Source of the DNA: Alteromonas gilva | GTDB lineage: Bacteria > Pseudomonadota > Gammaproteobacteria > Enterobacterales > Alteromonadaceae | Reading direction: 5' to 3' | Length of the DNA stretch: 64,000 bases | NCBI RefSeq assembly: GCF_028595265.1 | Contig: NZ_JAQQXP010000001.1 | Location: forward strand, 2,914,001 to 2,978,000 | Part shown: positions 9,385-18,274 of the stretch, one piece after another | Layout of the letters: each line of letters opens with the position of its first letter | How positions within the stretch are numbered: the stretch's first letter is position 1 | The notes under the pieces: generated by a model | Seen by the model: the letters and a program-made list of their open reading frames with translations, nothing else | Database searches by the model: none | Told to the model about the DNA's origin: nothing | Made by a program: the position numbers and the translations under genes

Positions 9385-11172
9385 TTAGTGTTGTGCTTTA
9401 CGAAGGACGAAATCAGCGGCGACAGTTAGCCGATTGTTGCCTTTTAACAAGGGTAGCGTGCCGTGCCAAAAGCAGGATGGGAACAACAGCAATTTGCCAA
9501 TTTCGGGCGTAAAAACCTCCCGATGTAAGGTAAACGGCGTTGCAAAAGGCGGTACACCAAATTGGATTCCACCGTTCTCAGCCGATATGTCTGCAGGCAG
9601 CGAGATGTAACACACCGAGCTTAGCAGTCCCATGGGGTGAATATGATTGTTATGGTAACCAGCCGTTTTAGTATTTATAGACCACGAGCCACTGGTATAG
9701 AGACTGCCCTCTTTTTCAAACCCGGCATGTAAGGTTTTCGCCGCTTTGCATTTAGCTAACGCTTGCGATGCAGCGTGCTCAAATTCTGATTTTAAATGAG
9801 CAATAAGCGGATGCTGCAAGGTAAAGAGATTCGCATGGGATTGCGTGCCGCCGTGTATGGTTACATTTAACGGGCTGTTTTCTGTTTCACCGTGCAACGT
9901 ATTGAGCAACGAGGCTAATGCTTGCAAATACGCTTCTGTATTATCAAAACCGGCTGGCGGCCGAAGCGCGTATTCAAAGATATAATCAATATAATTCAAA
10001 TGGTTAGCTGAATTACCTTGGTCATTATGAGAGAGCAGGATGGCCAATGCTAACGCCCATTGATTTGTTTCATCACGGCATAATACCTGCTGCAAAAACG
10101 CTTGCGCCAGGGGGTACTCAGCGTTTGTAATAAGGTGTTGGGTAAGCTGGCACAATTGATCGTTAGTCAGGCACTGACTGTCGATGGCTTTGGTCGTCTG
10201 TATAGCTTGCTCGCTATGGCCCGCCAGGCGTTGTGCTTCGGCTTCAAAATACTGTAATGATTCACGGCCAAATTGATGGCGATAGTATTCGGTGAGCGTT
10301 AACACCAACGGATAGTGATTCAAACGCAGCAAAAAAGACAAATAATCACAGAGTGTCGGCAGATTAAAGCGGTTTTCACGATGCAGTGCTTCATAACTGG
10401 AAAACATCATCTCTGCAGAGCCACGCTGAAACATCAGTTCCGCTAAATTAAAGTGGCTAAACCGGTACTGGTCGTTTAACTCAATCGCTTTACTATAACA
10501 TTCACAGGCATTGTCTAAGTCGCCTAGATCGGCATAGCAATTCGCCATTTGATGGTACACAGCAAAATGACGACCATAGTCATTTTCAATCATCATCAAC
10601 GCATCAAGGGCTTTATGGCATTCACCATTCATCCTGTTTGCCATGGCATAAGTTATCCTGACGTCTACTGCAGGATCCTTAATCTCGTCCAACTTTGCCA
10701 AAGCCAGTGTCGCATCTGACAAGGCGATATAAATATTGGCCAGGGCGTTTTTGGCGCTGTCTGTAGTTACCATGTCTGTGTCGATGGACGCTATCAGTAC
10801 ACGGACATCGGCATCACTGAGTTCATCCAGCATTGAGCGGTGAACAAAACATAACGCGGTCTGATAAAACCGGTCTTTACAGTTAAGAGCCTTTAAAATG
10901 TATTGAAATGCGTTCGTCAGGTCATTCGAGAATACATACGCTTTGGCCAAATTCATAAATAACTCGCCGTCGCTCATTCCCTCTTCGTTCGCTTTATTAA
11001 GATCACTGATCGCCTCGGGATACTGCTTCAAGGCAAAAAAACAGGTTGCTCGCAAACGGTGTAAAACAGCACGCTGTTGTGAACCCGTTTTTAATAGCGA
11101 ATCCAGTGCGGTAATGCCCTGGGCGAATCTCTGCTGTTTAATCAGGGTTAAAACGGAATTTATAGGATTCAT
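9385..11172 (-). CDS. TPR protein with C-terminal 2-oxoglutarate/Fe(II) oxygenase domain
   Basis: A 595-residue protein in two parts. Residues 1 to about 390 are TPR-like helical repeats. The last 200 or so match the putative 2OG-Fe(II) oxygenase family (PF13759 type): an HIHP iron-ligand motif after GYHNN near residue 507, a strand with SSVCYISLP, and a distal FPSCFWHGTLP motif containing the second His. Such enzymes hydroxylate a substrate using 2-oxoglutarate and O2; the substrate is unknown. No signal peptide is seen, so it is probably cytoplasmic. It starts two bases after the methyltransferase gene and is co-transcribed with it. Confidence 0.82.
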   Translation of the reverse strand: MNPINSVLTLIKQQRFAQGITALDSLLKTGSQQRAVLHRLRATCFFALKQYPEAISDLNKANEEGMSDGELFMNLAKAYVFSNDLTNAFQYILKALNCKDRFYQTALCFVHRSMLDELSDADVRVLIASIDTDMVTTDSAKNALANIYIALSDATLALAKLDEIKDPAVDVRITYAMANRMNGECHKALDALMMIENDYGRHFAVYHQMANCYADLGDLDNACECYSKAIELNDQYRFSHFNLAELMFQRGSAEMMFSSYEALHRENRFNLPTLCDYLSFLLRLNHYPLVLTLTEYYRHQFGRESLQYFEAEAQRLAGHSEQAIQTTKAIDSQCLTNDQLCQLTQHLITNAEYPLAQAFLQQVLCRDETNQWALALAILLSHNDQGNSANHLNYIDYIFEYALRPPAGFDNTEAYLQALASLLNTLHGETENSPLNVTIHGGTQSHANLFTLQHPLIAHLKSEFEHAASQALAKCKAAKTLHAGFEKEGSLYTSGSWSINTKTAGYHNNHIHPMGLLSSVCYISLPADISAENGGIQFGVPPFATPFTLHREVFTPEIGKLLLFPSCFWHGTLPLLKGNNRLTVAADFVLRKAQH

Positions 11173-11174
11173 CG

Positions 11175-12089
11175 TTATTTTGTAGCAGAAAGTAATAAAC
11201 CAATAACACTTTTTCGCTGTGTATCCATGAAAGTATCAGCCTTAAAGTTTTGCATTGCAAAACTATTAAACAATTGCTGCAATGCTTCAAGCTTTTCCTG
11301 GTTCAGGGCTGCTCCCCTTATTATTCTTCCACGGTTAGCTATATCATTACATTTCTGCGTGGCTTGGTCGCACCAGTTCAACACATCTTGCTCAGCATAT
11401 TTATTTAAATTAACCATTATCTCTTTCAACGACATATGAATATATGCGGCGATAGTTTCTGAATGCTCAACAGCAAATTGCGCAACTATTGGTTCTGCAA
11501 CCCGAAACGCGTTGATCGCTTTTGCAATTGCGGGTTGGTCATTCGCGTAAATGGCCTTCACACAATCAATTGCCAAAACAATAAAATGGGTGCTTTCCAA
11601 CACATCGATACTGGCTAACTGTCGCTTTTGCTGACGCTGGATCAAGCTGTCATCACTGTGACACAAACAGGTCAGCGTACCACCATCAGACAACTTTGAT
11701 AACGCCGCCTCAAACGCGTCGATACCACCATATTCAATACCAAACTGGCTGACAATATGTTTGACCTCTGGCAATGTCGCAACAGGCTGTGATATGTCGT
11801 GTTCAATGACATCAACGGTTGGCATATCATGTTGCAATGCCTGTAATGCAGCGGCTGAACCGTCTATTGCAATCAGATTATTGAACCGTTTGTACTCGAT
11901 ACTTCGATAAACCGAGCCGGCGCCGCTGGCGATATCCACAATACAGTCTTTTGCGTTGAACTGCGCAAACACAGATTGCCATAACGCACCTAACTTATCT
12001 TTATTTTTACCTTCGCGGCTCACATATACTTCGTGAGAATCCTGACTCGTCTGCCAGTAGGCATTCCAGTCTTGTTTTTCATCTATCAT
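11175..12089 (-). CDS. Class I SAM-dependent methyltransferase
   Basis: A 304-residue protein with a Rossmann-type methyltransferase core: motif I VDIASGAGSVYRSI at about residues 49-62 and an acidic strand end LIAIDGSAAAL about 20 residues later. Catalysis of methyl transfer from S-adenosylmethionine follows from the fold; the acceptor is unknown. It is followed within two bases by the TPR/oxygenase gene and preceded by a large TonB-dependent receptor gene. A role in processing an imported or secreted molecule is possible but is inference. Confidence 0.75.
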   Translation of the reverse strand: MIDEKQDWNAYWQTSQDSHEVYVSREGKNKDKLGALWQSVFAQFNAKDCIVDIASGAGSVYRSIEYKRFNNLIAIDGSAAALQALQHDMPTVDVIEHDISQPVATLPEVKHIVSQFGIEYGGIDAFEAALSKLSDGGTLTCLCHSDDSLIQRQQKRQLASIDVLESTHFIVLAIDCVKAIYANDQPAIAKAINAFRVAEPIVAQFAVEHSETIAAYIHMSLKEIMVNLNKYAEQDVLNWCDQATQKCNDIANRGRIIRGAALNQEKLEALQQLFNSFAMQNFKADTFMDTQRKSVIGLLLSATK

Positions 12090-12132
12090 AAATCCAGCTC
12101 ATCTTGTTAGTTTTTTACCAGACTATAAACAA

Positions 12133-12158
12133 CAAAGCCCCCCTAATGGGAGGCTTTG
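12133..12158. terminator. Probable terminator after the TonB-dependent receptor gene
   Basis: CAAAGCC / GGCTTTG arms surround a partly paired C-rich/G-rich centre, with only a broken T-run on the minus strand. It sits between the receptor stop codon and the methyltransferase start, so some read-through is likely. Confidence 0.55.
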
Positions 12159-12179
12159 AAATCTAAACTAGCTAAACGC

Positions 12180-15086
12180 TTAGAATGATGCGCGGAAGTT
12201 CACATAGTATGTGCGTCCAAATACATCATAGGTCGCCGGGTAGGTATTGGCCTGCTCGGCGTTACCACCAATAATTGGTGGCGCCTTATCGAACATGTTG
12301 TCAATACCTGCAGTTACCCGCAAGCTCTCTGTTAAGAAATACGTACCTGCTAAATCGAAGTAGTTAAATGCACTGATCTCTTCAACTGAAAAGTCCTGAG
12401 AATTATCATCATCGTTTACTTCGCCTACATAGCGCCACAATAACTGAAGCGTGTAGTCGTCAGCAGTATAGCTTACCGTCGTTCTGTGCTTGTACTCTGG
12501 CACAGGTTCGCCACAGTTAGCACCAAACAAGCCGGCACACTCAATCAGGTCCGGAGAACCGTCAAATGGCAGGAAGTCACTTTCTGCAGTGTAAGTACCT
12601 AAGTAACGAACAGAGAAATCACCGCCCATTACTTCAGTTTCGTACGATGCAATTAAGTCATAACCTTTCAGTGTGATAGACGCTACGTTCTGTGAACCTG
12701 CTTCTACGAAATCAATAGTACCGTCAGAACGACGATTTACTGCATTACAGAAAGGGTTACCAAAACCAGAACCTGCTTTAGACGAGTCGTAACAAGTATC
12801 CAGGATATTGTTAGTACCACCACCGAATGCAGATACCGCATCTTCAATTTCGATATCGAAGTAGTCAAGACTGAATGAAATTTCGTCAGTCACGTCAGCA
12901 ACGAAACCGATAGTCAGTGTTTCTGCTTCTTCCTCAACCAGGTTCGGGTTACCACCACTAAGTGTGCGAACCTGACCAGACGCTGGGTTAATTGCAGGCG
13001 TATGGACTACATCTGCTGGAACACCAGTCTGGATACACAGATCTTTAACCTGCTGGGTTTTGAACACGTCAGGCGCATTACCCGCGCATGGATCGGTCGC
13101 GCCAGGGAAGTTTTCGCCTTGCGGGCTAAACAGCTCAGCAATGTTTGGTGCTCTTACCGCAGTGTTAAATCCTGCACGGAAACGTAATGTATCCATCGGC
13201 GCCCAGCTACCTGAGATCTTATACGCGTCAACAGTACCCGCAGTGGTGTAATCTTCAGTACGGTATGCCAGTTCCAAATCAAGCAATTCAGCAAATTCAG
13301 CACCAACCAAAATTGGCAAGTAAACTTCTACGCCATAACTGCTTACGTTAAATCCACCTTCTACCGCAGGAGAACCGTTAAAGCCAGCAATAGTACTTGC
13401 GGCTAAATCCTGTGACGGTAAGAATTCAAAGTCATCTTCACGGTGCTCATAAGTAAATGAGATACCAATTGGACCACCAGGCAGTTCAAACCAACCCTGG
13501 GTATCACCAGTAACGTTGGCACCGAATAAACGCTGCTCAAAAGTAGAGGTAGCAGAAACCGCAGTACGCAAGAACGCCGCTGAGCTTTCAGAAATATTGC
13601 CTTCACCGAAGATATTCAGTGGAGTACAGCCTACCGTTGAACCATTCGCTGAGGTATCGGCACAAGAAGGATTACCGTTTGCATCCAGAATGACCTGACC
13701 ATTTTCGTCGGTAGCAAGTAATAATGCCTGGTCAAAACGGCCACGGTTAACGTTACCTAGCTGAGCATTGGCATTACGTACACGACCTGTTTGATAGTAA
13801 GCATCGTAGCTCCACGATGAATCACCGAAGAAACCACGTACACCAGCCATCAACTGGAATGATGTAAAGGTATCTTCTGAACGACGGTTACCAACTTCTT
13901 CAAGACGACGACGTAACAATGCACGACCTTCATCATCAATACCGTCACCGTCTGTATCAACACCTAAACCAATGGCATCAGAGATAATACCTTGCGCTTC
14001 AGGAGTAAGAAACGGGTTGCCGTCCAGGGTAAAGGTACTGGTCTGGAAGATTGGCGTAGGCGCCAGCTGCGACGGTACGTTACTGTCGGTAAACATGGCA
14101 CTACCGTATACTTCGATATTGTCAGTTACATCGTAGTGACCTAATGCTGAGAACTGATGACGCTCTTGTGGCAACTGCAGGTAGTTTACCGGCGCATAGT
14201 TATAATAGTCGTTGACCTGACCAGATGCTACGAATGGACGAACGCCGCCATTCTGATCAAAAATAATACCACTGCTGTCAGGTGCATACCCAGCAAAACC
14301 ACCAGCAAAGATTGCAGTTTGCGGTACACCAGATGAACCCGTTGGCTCTAAGCCGCCACTACCATCTTCACCTAATGCTGTGTTAGCGAAACTTCTGTCG
14401 CCCTGGAAAAGATCTTCACGGCTGGTATAAGCCATGTTGAAAACCACGTTACCCCGGCCATCGTCAAAGTTTCCACCGATGGTCAGGTCCGCATTCCAGA
14501 TACCTGCATCGCCTTGTTCTGTTGATTCGTAACCGATTGACGTATCAACGCCTTCAAAGTCGTCTTTAAGGATAAAGTTAATTACCCCGGCAACCGCGTC
14601 AGAACCATAAACAGCTGATGCACCACCTGTTAATACTTCAACGTTTTTGATCATGGCAGTAGGAATAGCGTTAATATCCACAACACCCGATGAAGTTGTA
14701 GGTGTAACACGCTTACCGTTAACCAGAACCAATGTACGGTTTGCACCAAGACCACGCAGGTCGGCCGTTGCAGTACCGTTACCAGGGTTGTTAGACGTTC
14801 TGTCTAAGCCTGGTACAACCTGAGGTAAGGTGTTCAACAATGACTCAGTGTTTACCGTAGCGGTCATGTCGAATTCTTGTTCACCAACGGTAGCAATAGG
14901 TGCATTAGACGCGAATTCGATTTTACGAATACGCGAACCGGTAACCTGAATTTTTTCTACTGCCGCCGCGGCTTCTGCTTCTGTCTCTTGTGAGAGTGCT
15001 GCGTTAGGTGCAACCAATGCTGCCGTTGCAGCACCAAATGCACAAGCCAGTTTTACTGACTTTGCCAATTTAGTATTTATAAACAT
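12180..15086 (-). CDS. TonB-dependent outer-membrane receptor
   Basis: A 968-residue receptor that imports a ligand across the outer membrane using TonB energy. A signal peptide (MFINTKLAKSV onward, about 34 residues, ending AALSQE) leads into a plug domain with EKIQVTGSRIRK and LVNGKRVTPTTSSGVVDINA-type signatures and GASAVYGSDAVAGVINFIL. A beta barrel follows, ending in the terminal Phe (YYVNFRASF). I start at the ATG at 15086, preceded by GGGAGA; the open frame extends 114 codons further upstream without signal-peptide character. The ligand is unknown. Peptide, siderophore or glycan are all possible, and the neighbours do not settle it. Confidence 0.93.
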   Translation of the reverse strand: MFINTKLAKSVKLACAFGAATAALVAPNAALSQETEAEAAAAVEKIQVTGSRIRKIEFASNAPIATVGEQEFDMTATVNTESLLNTLPQVVPGLDRTSNNPGNGTATADLRGLGANRTLVLVNGKRVTPTTSSGVVDINAIPTAMIKNVEVLTGGASAVYGSDAVAGVINFILKDDFEGVDTSIGYESTEQGDAGIWNADLTIGGNFDDGRGNVVFNMAYTSREDLFQGDRSFANTALGEDGSGGLEPTGSSGVPQTAIFAGGFAGYAPDSSGIIFDQNGGVRPFVASGQVNDYYNYAPVNYLQLPQERHQFSALGHYDVTDNIEVYGSAMFTDSNVPSQLAPTPIFQTSTFTLDGNPFLTPEAQGIISDAIGLGVDTDGDGIDDEGRALLRRRLEEVGNRRSEDTFTSFQLMAGVRGFFGDSSWSYDAYYQTGRVRNANAQLGNVNRGRFDQALLLATDENGQVILDANGNPSCADTSANGSTVGCTPLNIFGEGNISESSAAFLRTAVSATSTFEQRLFGANVTGDTQGWFELPGGPIGISFTYEHREDDFEFLPSQDLAASTIAGFNGSPAVEGGFNVSSYGVEVYLPILVGAEFAELLDLELAYRTEDYTTAGTVDAYKISGSWAPMDTLRFRAGFNTAVRAPNIAELFSPQGENFPGATDPCAGNAPDVFKTQQVKDLCIQTGVPADVVHTPAINPASGQVRTLSGGNPNLVEEEAETLTIGFVADVTDEISFSLDYFDIEIEDAVSAFGGGTNNILDTCYDSSKAGSGFGNPFCNAVNRRSDGTIDFVEAGSQNVASITLKGYDLIASYETEVMGGDFSVRYLGTYTAESDFLPFDGSPDLIECAGLFGANCGEPVPEYKHRTTVSYTADDYTLQLLWRYVGEVNDDDNSQDFSVEEISAFNYFDLAGTYFLTESLRVTAGIDNMFDKAPPIIGGNAEQANTYPATYDVFGRTYYVNFRASF

Positions 15087-15781
15087 TATTAATTGTCTCC
15101 CTGGACCACTATTATCTTTATATGTATGTCGATTCAACTTCGACTTATATCGACGCAGCATTTTATTATTATTACTATGCCAGCTTATCGACGAACTGCA
15201 CGTTTGCAGCGATAACCTATACGTCAGCGTCGATAATAACCAGATAGAGCCGAAGCGGTCAACTAGCTTGCAAGCTACAAATCTAAAAAGTTCCGGACAA
15301 CAATTAATAATAAAACTCCGGCGTAAACTTATAATTACGGAGTGTAATTTATTGTTAACACTTCCACTGCCTGGTAGCCAAAAGAAACGGGAATTTAGTT
15401 GCTTTTTTAAGCAAATCCTGACGTGCACGAAAATTGATAGTTAAAATTAACGGTTGATTTGTTAATCACTGACAACTCATCCTTTTTACGTTTGATTTTT
15501 TTAGTTAACTGTGCATCGTGCTTTTTAATGATTTCTTGTCGATGCCTGCTATCTTTAGCTGCAATATCCAAATTGAGACACTACAGCAAATAGCAATCGT
15601 CTACGCCTTGTTCAGCGAATAAGGTCAGGTTAACTCCCCTTGGGTAGGTATTGCCGCAAAGTAGTAAGTAAATTTTAAGCAGACCGAGCAACTTTAGTTG
15701 CTGTTTTCTCGACAACTGGTTGAAAACGGCTATAACTGATTGTAGCGACTTAACAGAACTGGATTGAAACAGGGTGATAGT
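15087..15781. other. 695-bp region between the divergent receptor and comFB-like genes
   Basis: An AT-rich regulatory region. It contains a perfect 14-bp palindrome TAGCTTGCAAGCTA at 15264-15277 that could be an operator for the receptor gene. An open frame continuing the receptor upstream to 15428 is not believable as protein. No other gene is visible. Confidence 0.45.
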
Positions 15782-16060
15782 TTGAAACTAGATGACGACA
15801 TTCACAATTATTATGAGCATCTCGTGTTAGAAAGAGTTGTTCAACTAGGACTTAATGATACCAAATCGGCCGATTATCTGGCGGACTTATGTTGTTTAGC
15901 CTTAAACCAGGTACCCCCGCGTTACATTCGCTACGAGGTTGATATGGCATTTTATCTTCCCCAAAGTGAACGCCAGCAAATGGAAATGAATGTAGAGTAT
16001 GCTATCGACAAAGCGATAAAGTTTTTGGATCAGGCAAAGAAAGCCCCCGAAAAAGAGTAG
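15782..16060 (+). CDS. ComFB family protein (putative cyclic-dinucleotide-binding)
   Basis: A small protein of 92 residues from this start. It shows the ComFB family pattern: a helical N-terminus with IHNYYEHLVLERV, then DLCCLALNQVPPRYIRYEVD in the middle, with the conserved L-N-x-x-P-P-x-Y-x-R core. ComFB domains have been reported to bind cyclic dinucleotides such as c-di-GMP in cyanobacteria and other bacteria. The function in this organism is unknown. I chose the TTG at 15782 because AGGGTGAT lies five bases upstream; an in-frame TTG at 15764 is the alternative. It stands alone, divergent from the receptor. Confidence 0.75.
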   Translation: MKLDDDIHNYYEHLVLERVVQLGLNDTKSADYLADLCCLALNQVPPRYIRYEVDMAFYLPQSERQQMEMNVEYAIDKAIKFLDQAKKAPEKE

Positions 16061-16323
16061 TATCACGCTTAGTTGACCGCGTCAGAGGGTTTCTCGCAGT
16101 GACTGCCTGACAAACATCGCAACATAAGCGCTATTTACACGGGGCAGTTCGGATCTAAAAAATCAGACACGCCATGGCACAGGCAGTAGTCGAGTCTCAG
16201 GGTAGCACTTTTATGGCATTGTATACTGCAGCATAAAAACAATACAGAGTAAGCCGCTGCGGCGTTATGTTCCGTCTGTAGTATAGCGAATATGGCGTTT
16301 TGAACAAAAGAGTGTGCAGAATT

Positions 16324-16435
16324 GGGTGGCAGGCCTCCAGCCACATCCCGGCACATGAGTCGTCTGCTGCGGCTGCTCCCTTCCAGGCCTGACCGGGTTC
16401 ACAGAGTATCATTGCGGGAGGACCAAAAGCCCACC
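16324..16435 (-). ncRNA. ffs: 4.5S RNA, the SRP RNA
   Basis: On the minus strand the sequence folds as one long hairpin, with ends GGTGGGC and GCCACCC pairing. It carries the highly conserved SRP domain IV: GGTCAGGCCTGGAAGGGAGC followed by AGCCGCAG, including the GGAA tetraloop. It binds Ffh to form the signal recognition particle that targets nascent membrane proteins to FtsY and SecYEG. The mature ends are estimated from the pairing of the closing helix. Confidence 0.95.
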
Positions 16436-16485
16436 ATAGAAACTTGTGCGCCGTGTCTCTACTATGAGCTACACGAGCGCCGCGC

Positions 16486-16514
16486 ATTATGACGACTTGT
16501 TATGTAAAGTTCAA
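16486..16514 (-). promoter_or_regulatory. Sigma-70 promoter for ffs
   Basis: On the minus strand TTGAAC and CATAAT are separated by 17 bp and followed by a GC-rich discriminator (GCGCGGCGC). That pattern is typical of stable-RNA promoters under stringent control. The predicted start is about 45 bases upstream of the mature 4.5S RNA 5' end, so a processed precursor is implied. Confidence 0.6.
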
Positions 16515-16516
16515 CC

Positions 16517-17569
16517 CTACTTTGAAAATCGTTCTTCAGCGATACGGTTGGCAATGATGTTGGTCGCCAACGACTGCTCTTCGGCACGCTGATAAACCTC
16601 GCTCAATGTATCGCCAATCTGGTCAATGTGCGCGCGCAGCGCATCATCAGAAGAGTCGCTCTTCTTTTGGTGATAGATATCGATAATGCCACCGGCGTTA
16701 ATGACATAGTCAGGTGCGTAACATATACCGCGCTGATGCAACGCCTGACCCAGTTCTTCACGCGCCAGCTGATTGTTGGCGGCGCCAGCGATAATCTTAG
16801 CCCGAATATCGGGTAGAGATTCATCGTTAATGGCTGAGCCCATCGCACATGGCGCAATCACGTCTACCGGTAACGACAGGATATCTTCCGGTGCAACAAT
16901 TTTTGCGCCGAATTCCTGTTCGGCTTTGGCCAGTCCTTCGGGAAAAATATCGGCCACATAGAGTTCAGCGCCTTCCTCATGAAGTTGCTTAGCCAAACGG
17001 TAGCCCACGTGTCCCATCCCCTGAATGGCGACTTTAACGCCGTTCAGGTTACTGTTGAGAACATGTTTAACGGTTTGCTTTAACCCTACAAATACGCCAT
17101 AGGCTGTGGATGGTGCGGGGTTACCGGTAGGCGTTTCACCGAGCACGTTGTATAACGCATGGGTGCCCGCAACGTGCTGCGTCTGGGTTGCCACCGCTTG
17201 TAAATCGGCAACCGTGATACCCGAGTCTTCCGCCGTCACATACTGACCATTAAAACTTTCAACAAATCTGCCCATTGCCTGCATAAAAGCTTCATTTTTA
17301 TGCTGTCGCGGATCACCAATGATCACCGATTTTCCCCCGCCCTGCTGCAGATTCGCCATGGCCGCTTTGTAGGTCATACCCTTCGACAATCTCAACACAT
17401 CGGTCAGCGCTTCAGCACTATTGAGATAGGGCCACATCCTGCACCCGCCCAAAGAGGGGCCAAGGTTGGTGTTGTGAATAGCAATGATTGCTTTCAGGCC
17501 GGTGGCCGAATCATGGAAAAAAGCAACGTGCTCATGGGAATCAAATTCGGGGTGTTCAAATACAGACAT
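16517..17569 (-). CDS. Leucine/valine-type amino acid dehydrogenase (Glu/Leu/Phe/Val dehydrogenase family)
   Basis: A 350-residue NAD-dependent dehydrogenase that oxidatively deaminates a branched-chain (or aromatic) amino acid to its keto acid. The catalytic domain carries SLGGCRMWPY and MTYKAAMANLQQGGGKSVI, with both conserved lysines; the Rossmann motif GMGHVGYRLAKQL follows at about residue 177. The length fits leucine dehydrogenase, not the longer glutamate dehydrogenase. I prefer the ATG at 17569; a TTG three codons upstream has almost no spacer to AAGGAA. It is divergent from an Lrp/AsnC regulator, the usual arrangement for local control. Confidence 0.85.
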   Translation of the reverse strand: MSVFEHPEFDSHEHVAFFHDSATGLKAIIAIHNTNLGPSLGGCRMWPYLNSAEALTDVLRLSKGMTYKAAMANLQQGGGKSVIIGDPRQHKNEAFMQAMGRFVESFNGQYVTAEDSGITVADLQAVATQTQHVAGTHALYNVLGETPTGNPAPSTAYGVFVGLKQTVKHVLNSNLNGVKVAIQGMGHVGYRLAKQLHEEGAELYVADIFPEGLAKAEQEFGAKIVAPEDILSLPVDVIAPCAMGSAINDESLPDIRAKIIAGAANNQLAREELGQALHQRGICYAPDYVINAGGIIDIYHQKKSDSSDDALRAHIDQIGDTLSEVYQRAEEQSLATNIIANRIAEERFSK

Positions 17570-17701
17570 TTGGCTCAAAGTTCCTTGCGGTGCGACCTAA
17601 GGTTAAAATGTAATAGTAGCGCAGTGTCCTGAGGACAAGTCTTGCGAGTTTTTGATATAAATTTTACAGCCAGCAAACAGGTTTTTTTACCGTACAGCTT
17701 T

Positions 17702-17728
17702 CTAGGATAGCCATCCTAGTATTATAAT
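17702..17728. promoter_or_regulatory. Palindromic operator and -10 box between the dehydrogenase and lrp-like genes
   Basis: A perfect inverted repeat CTAGGAT-AGCC-ATCCTAG (17702-17719) is followed three bases later by a consensus -10 TATAAT (17723-17728) reading toward the Lrp-type regulator. The palindrome covers the position where the -35 should be, and no good -35 is seen. This is the layout of an autoregulated or activator-dependent promoter. Confidence 0.55.
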
Positions 17729-17759
17729 GAATGCACAATAACTATCATAATAAGCAATC

Positions 17760-18239
17760 ATGGATACGCCGATGAAACTGGACAAGTTCGACCGCGAAAT
17801 TCTCCGGGTGTTACAACTCAATGCCACGATTTCGATGGCCGATTTAAGTCAGCAGGTTGGGTTGTCTCATACCCCTTGCTGGCGGCGCGTTAAGCGACTT
17901 GAAGCTGAAGGCATTATTCTGCGTAAAGTCACATTGTTAAATGGTAAAAAACTTAATCTGGGTGTATCGGTGTTTATTTATGTTTCATTGAGAAATCACG
18001 ATGGCGACTCACTTACCGACTTTGAAACTGCTGTGCAGTCTGTCGATGAAATAGTTGAATGCCACACCACCAGTGGCGAAAAAGACTATTTGCTTAAAGT
18101 CATCGTCGAAAGCATCGAAGAATATGAGTACCTGCTCAAATCCAAACTTACCCACTTACCCTGTGTTGACCATCTCAGTTCCACGTTTGCCCTGAAACAG
18201 GTTAAAAACACCACCGCTCTCCCCATTAAAAATCAATGA
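17760..18239 (+). CDS. Lrp/AsnC family transcriptional regulator
   Basis: A 159-residue DNA-binding regulator. The N-terminal winged helix-turn-helix (about residues 8-65) contains SMADLSQQVGLSHTPCWRRV. The C-terminal RAM/AsnC ligand-binding domain follows, with the conserved VECHTTSGEKDYLLKV segment near residue 98. Such proteins sense amino acids. Its divergence from an amino acid dehydrogenase gene suggests that it controls it (like BkdR or an alanine/leucine sensor), but that is inference. Start codons at 17760 and 17772 (MKLDKFDRE) are both possible. Confidence 0.9.
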   Translation: MDTPMKLDKFDREILRVLQLNATISMADLSQQVGLSHTPCWRRVKRLEAEGIILRKVTLLNGKKLNLGVSVFIYVSLRNHDGDSLTDFETAVQSVDEIVECHTTSGEKDYLLKVIVESIEEYEYLLKSKLTHLPCVDHLSSTFALKQVKNTTALPIKNQ

Positions 18240-18274
18240 TTGGTTAAGGGGTTAGCGCTACGCAGGCTGAAGCC

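Noticed and set aside
11175..15086. RiPP biosynthesis cluster around the methyltransferase and oxygenase
   Set aside because: I could find no precursor peptide or leader-like small frame between 9.4 and 15.8 kb, so I limit it to a cassette of unknown role.
15087..15428. 114-codon N-terminal extension of the first TonB-dependent receptor
   Set aside because: It has no signal-peptide character and no ribosome-binding site. A good signal peptide with GGGAGA upstream begins at 15086.
16135..16487. Two overlapping minus-strand reading frames of 73 and 96 codons
   Set aside because: They run through the 4.5S RNA gene and its promoter and show no protein family features.
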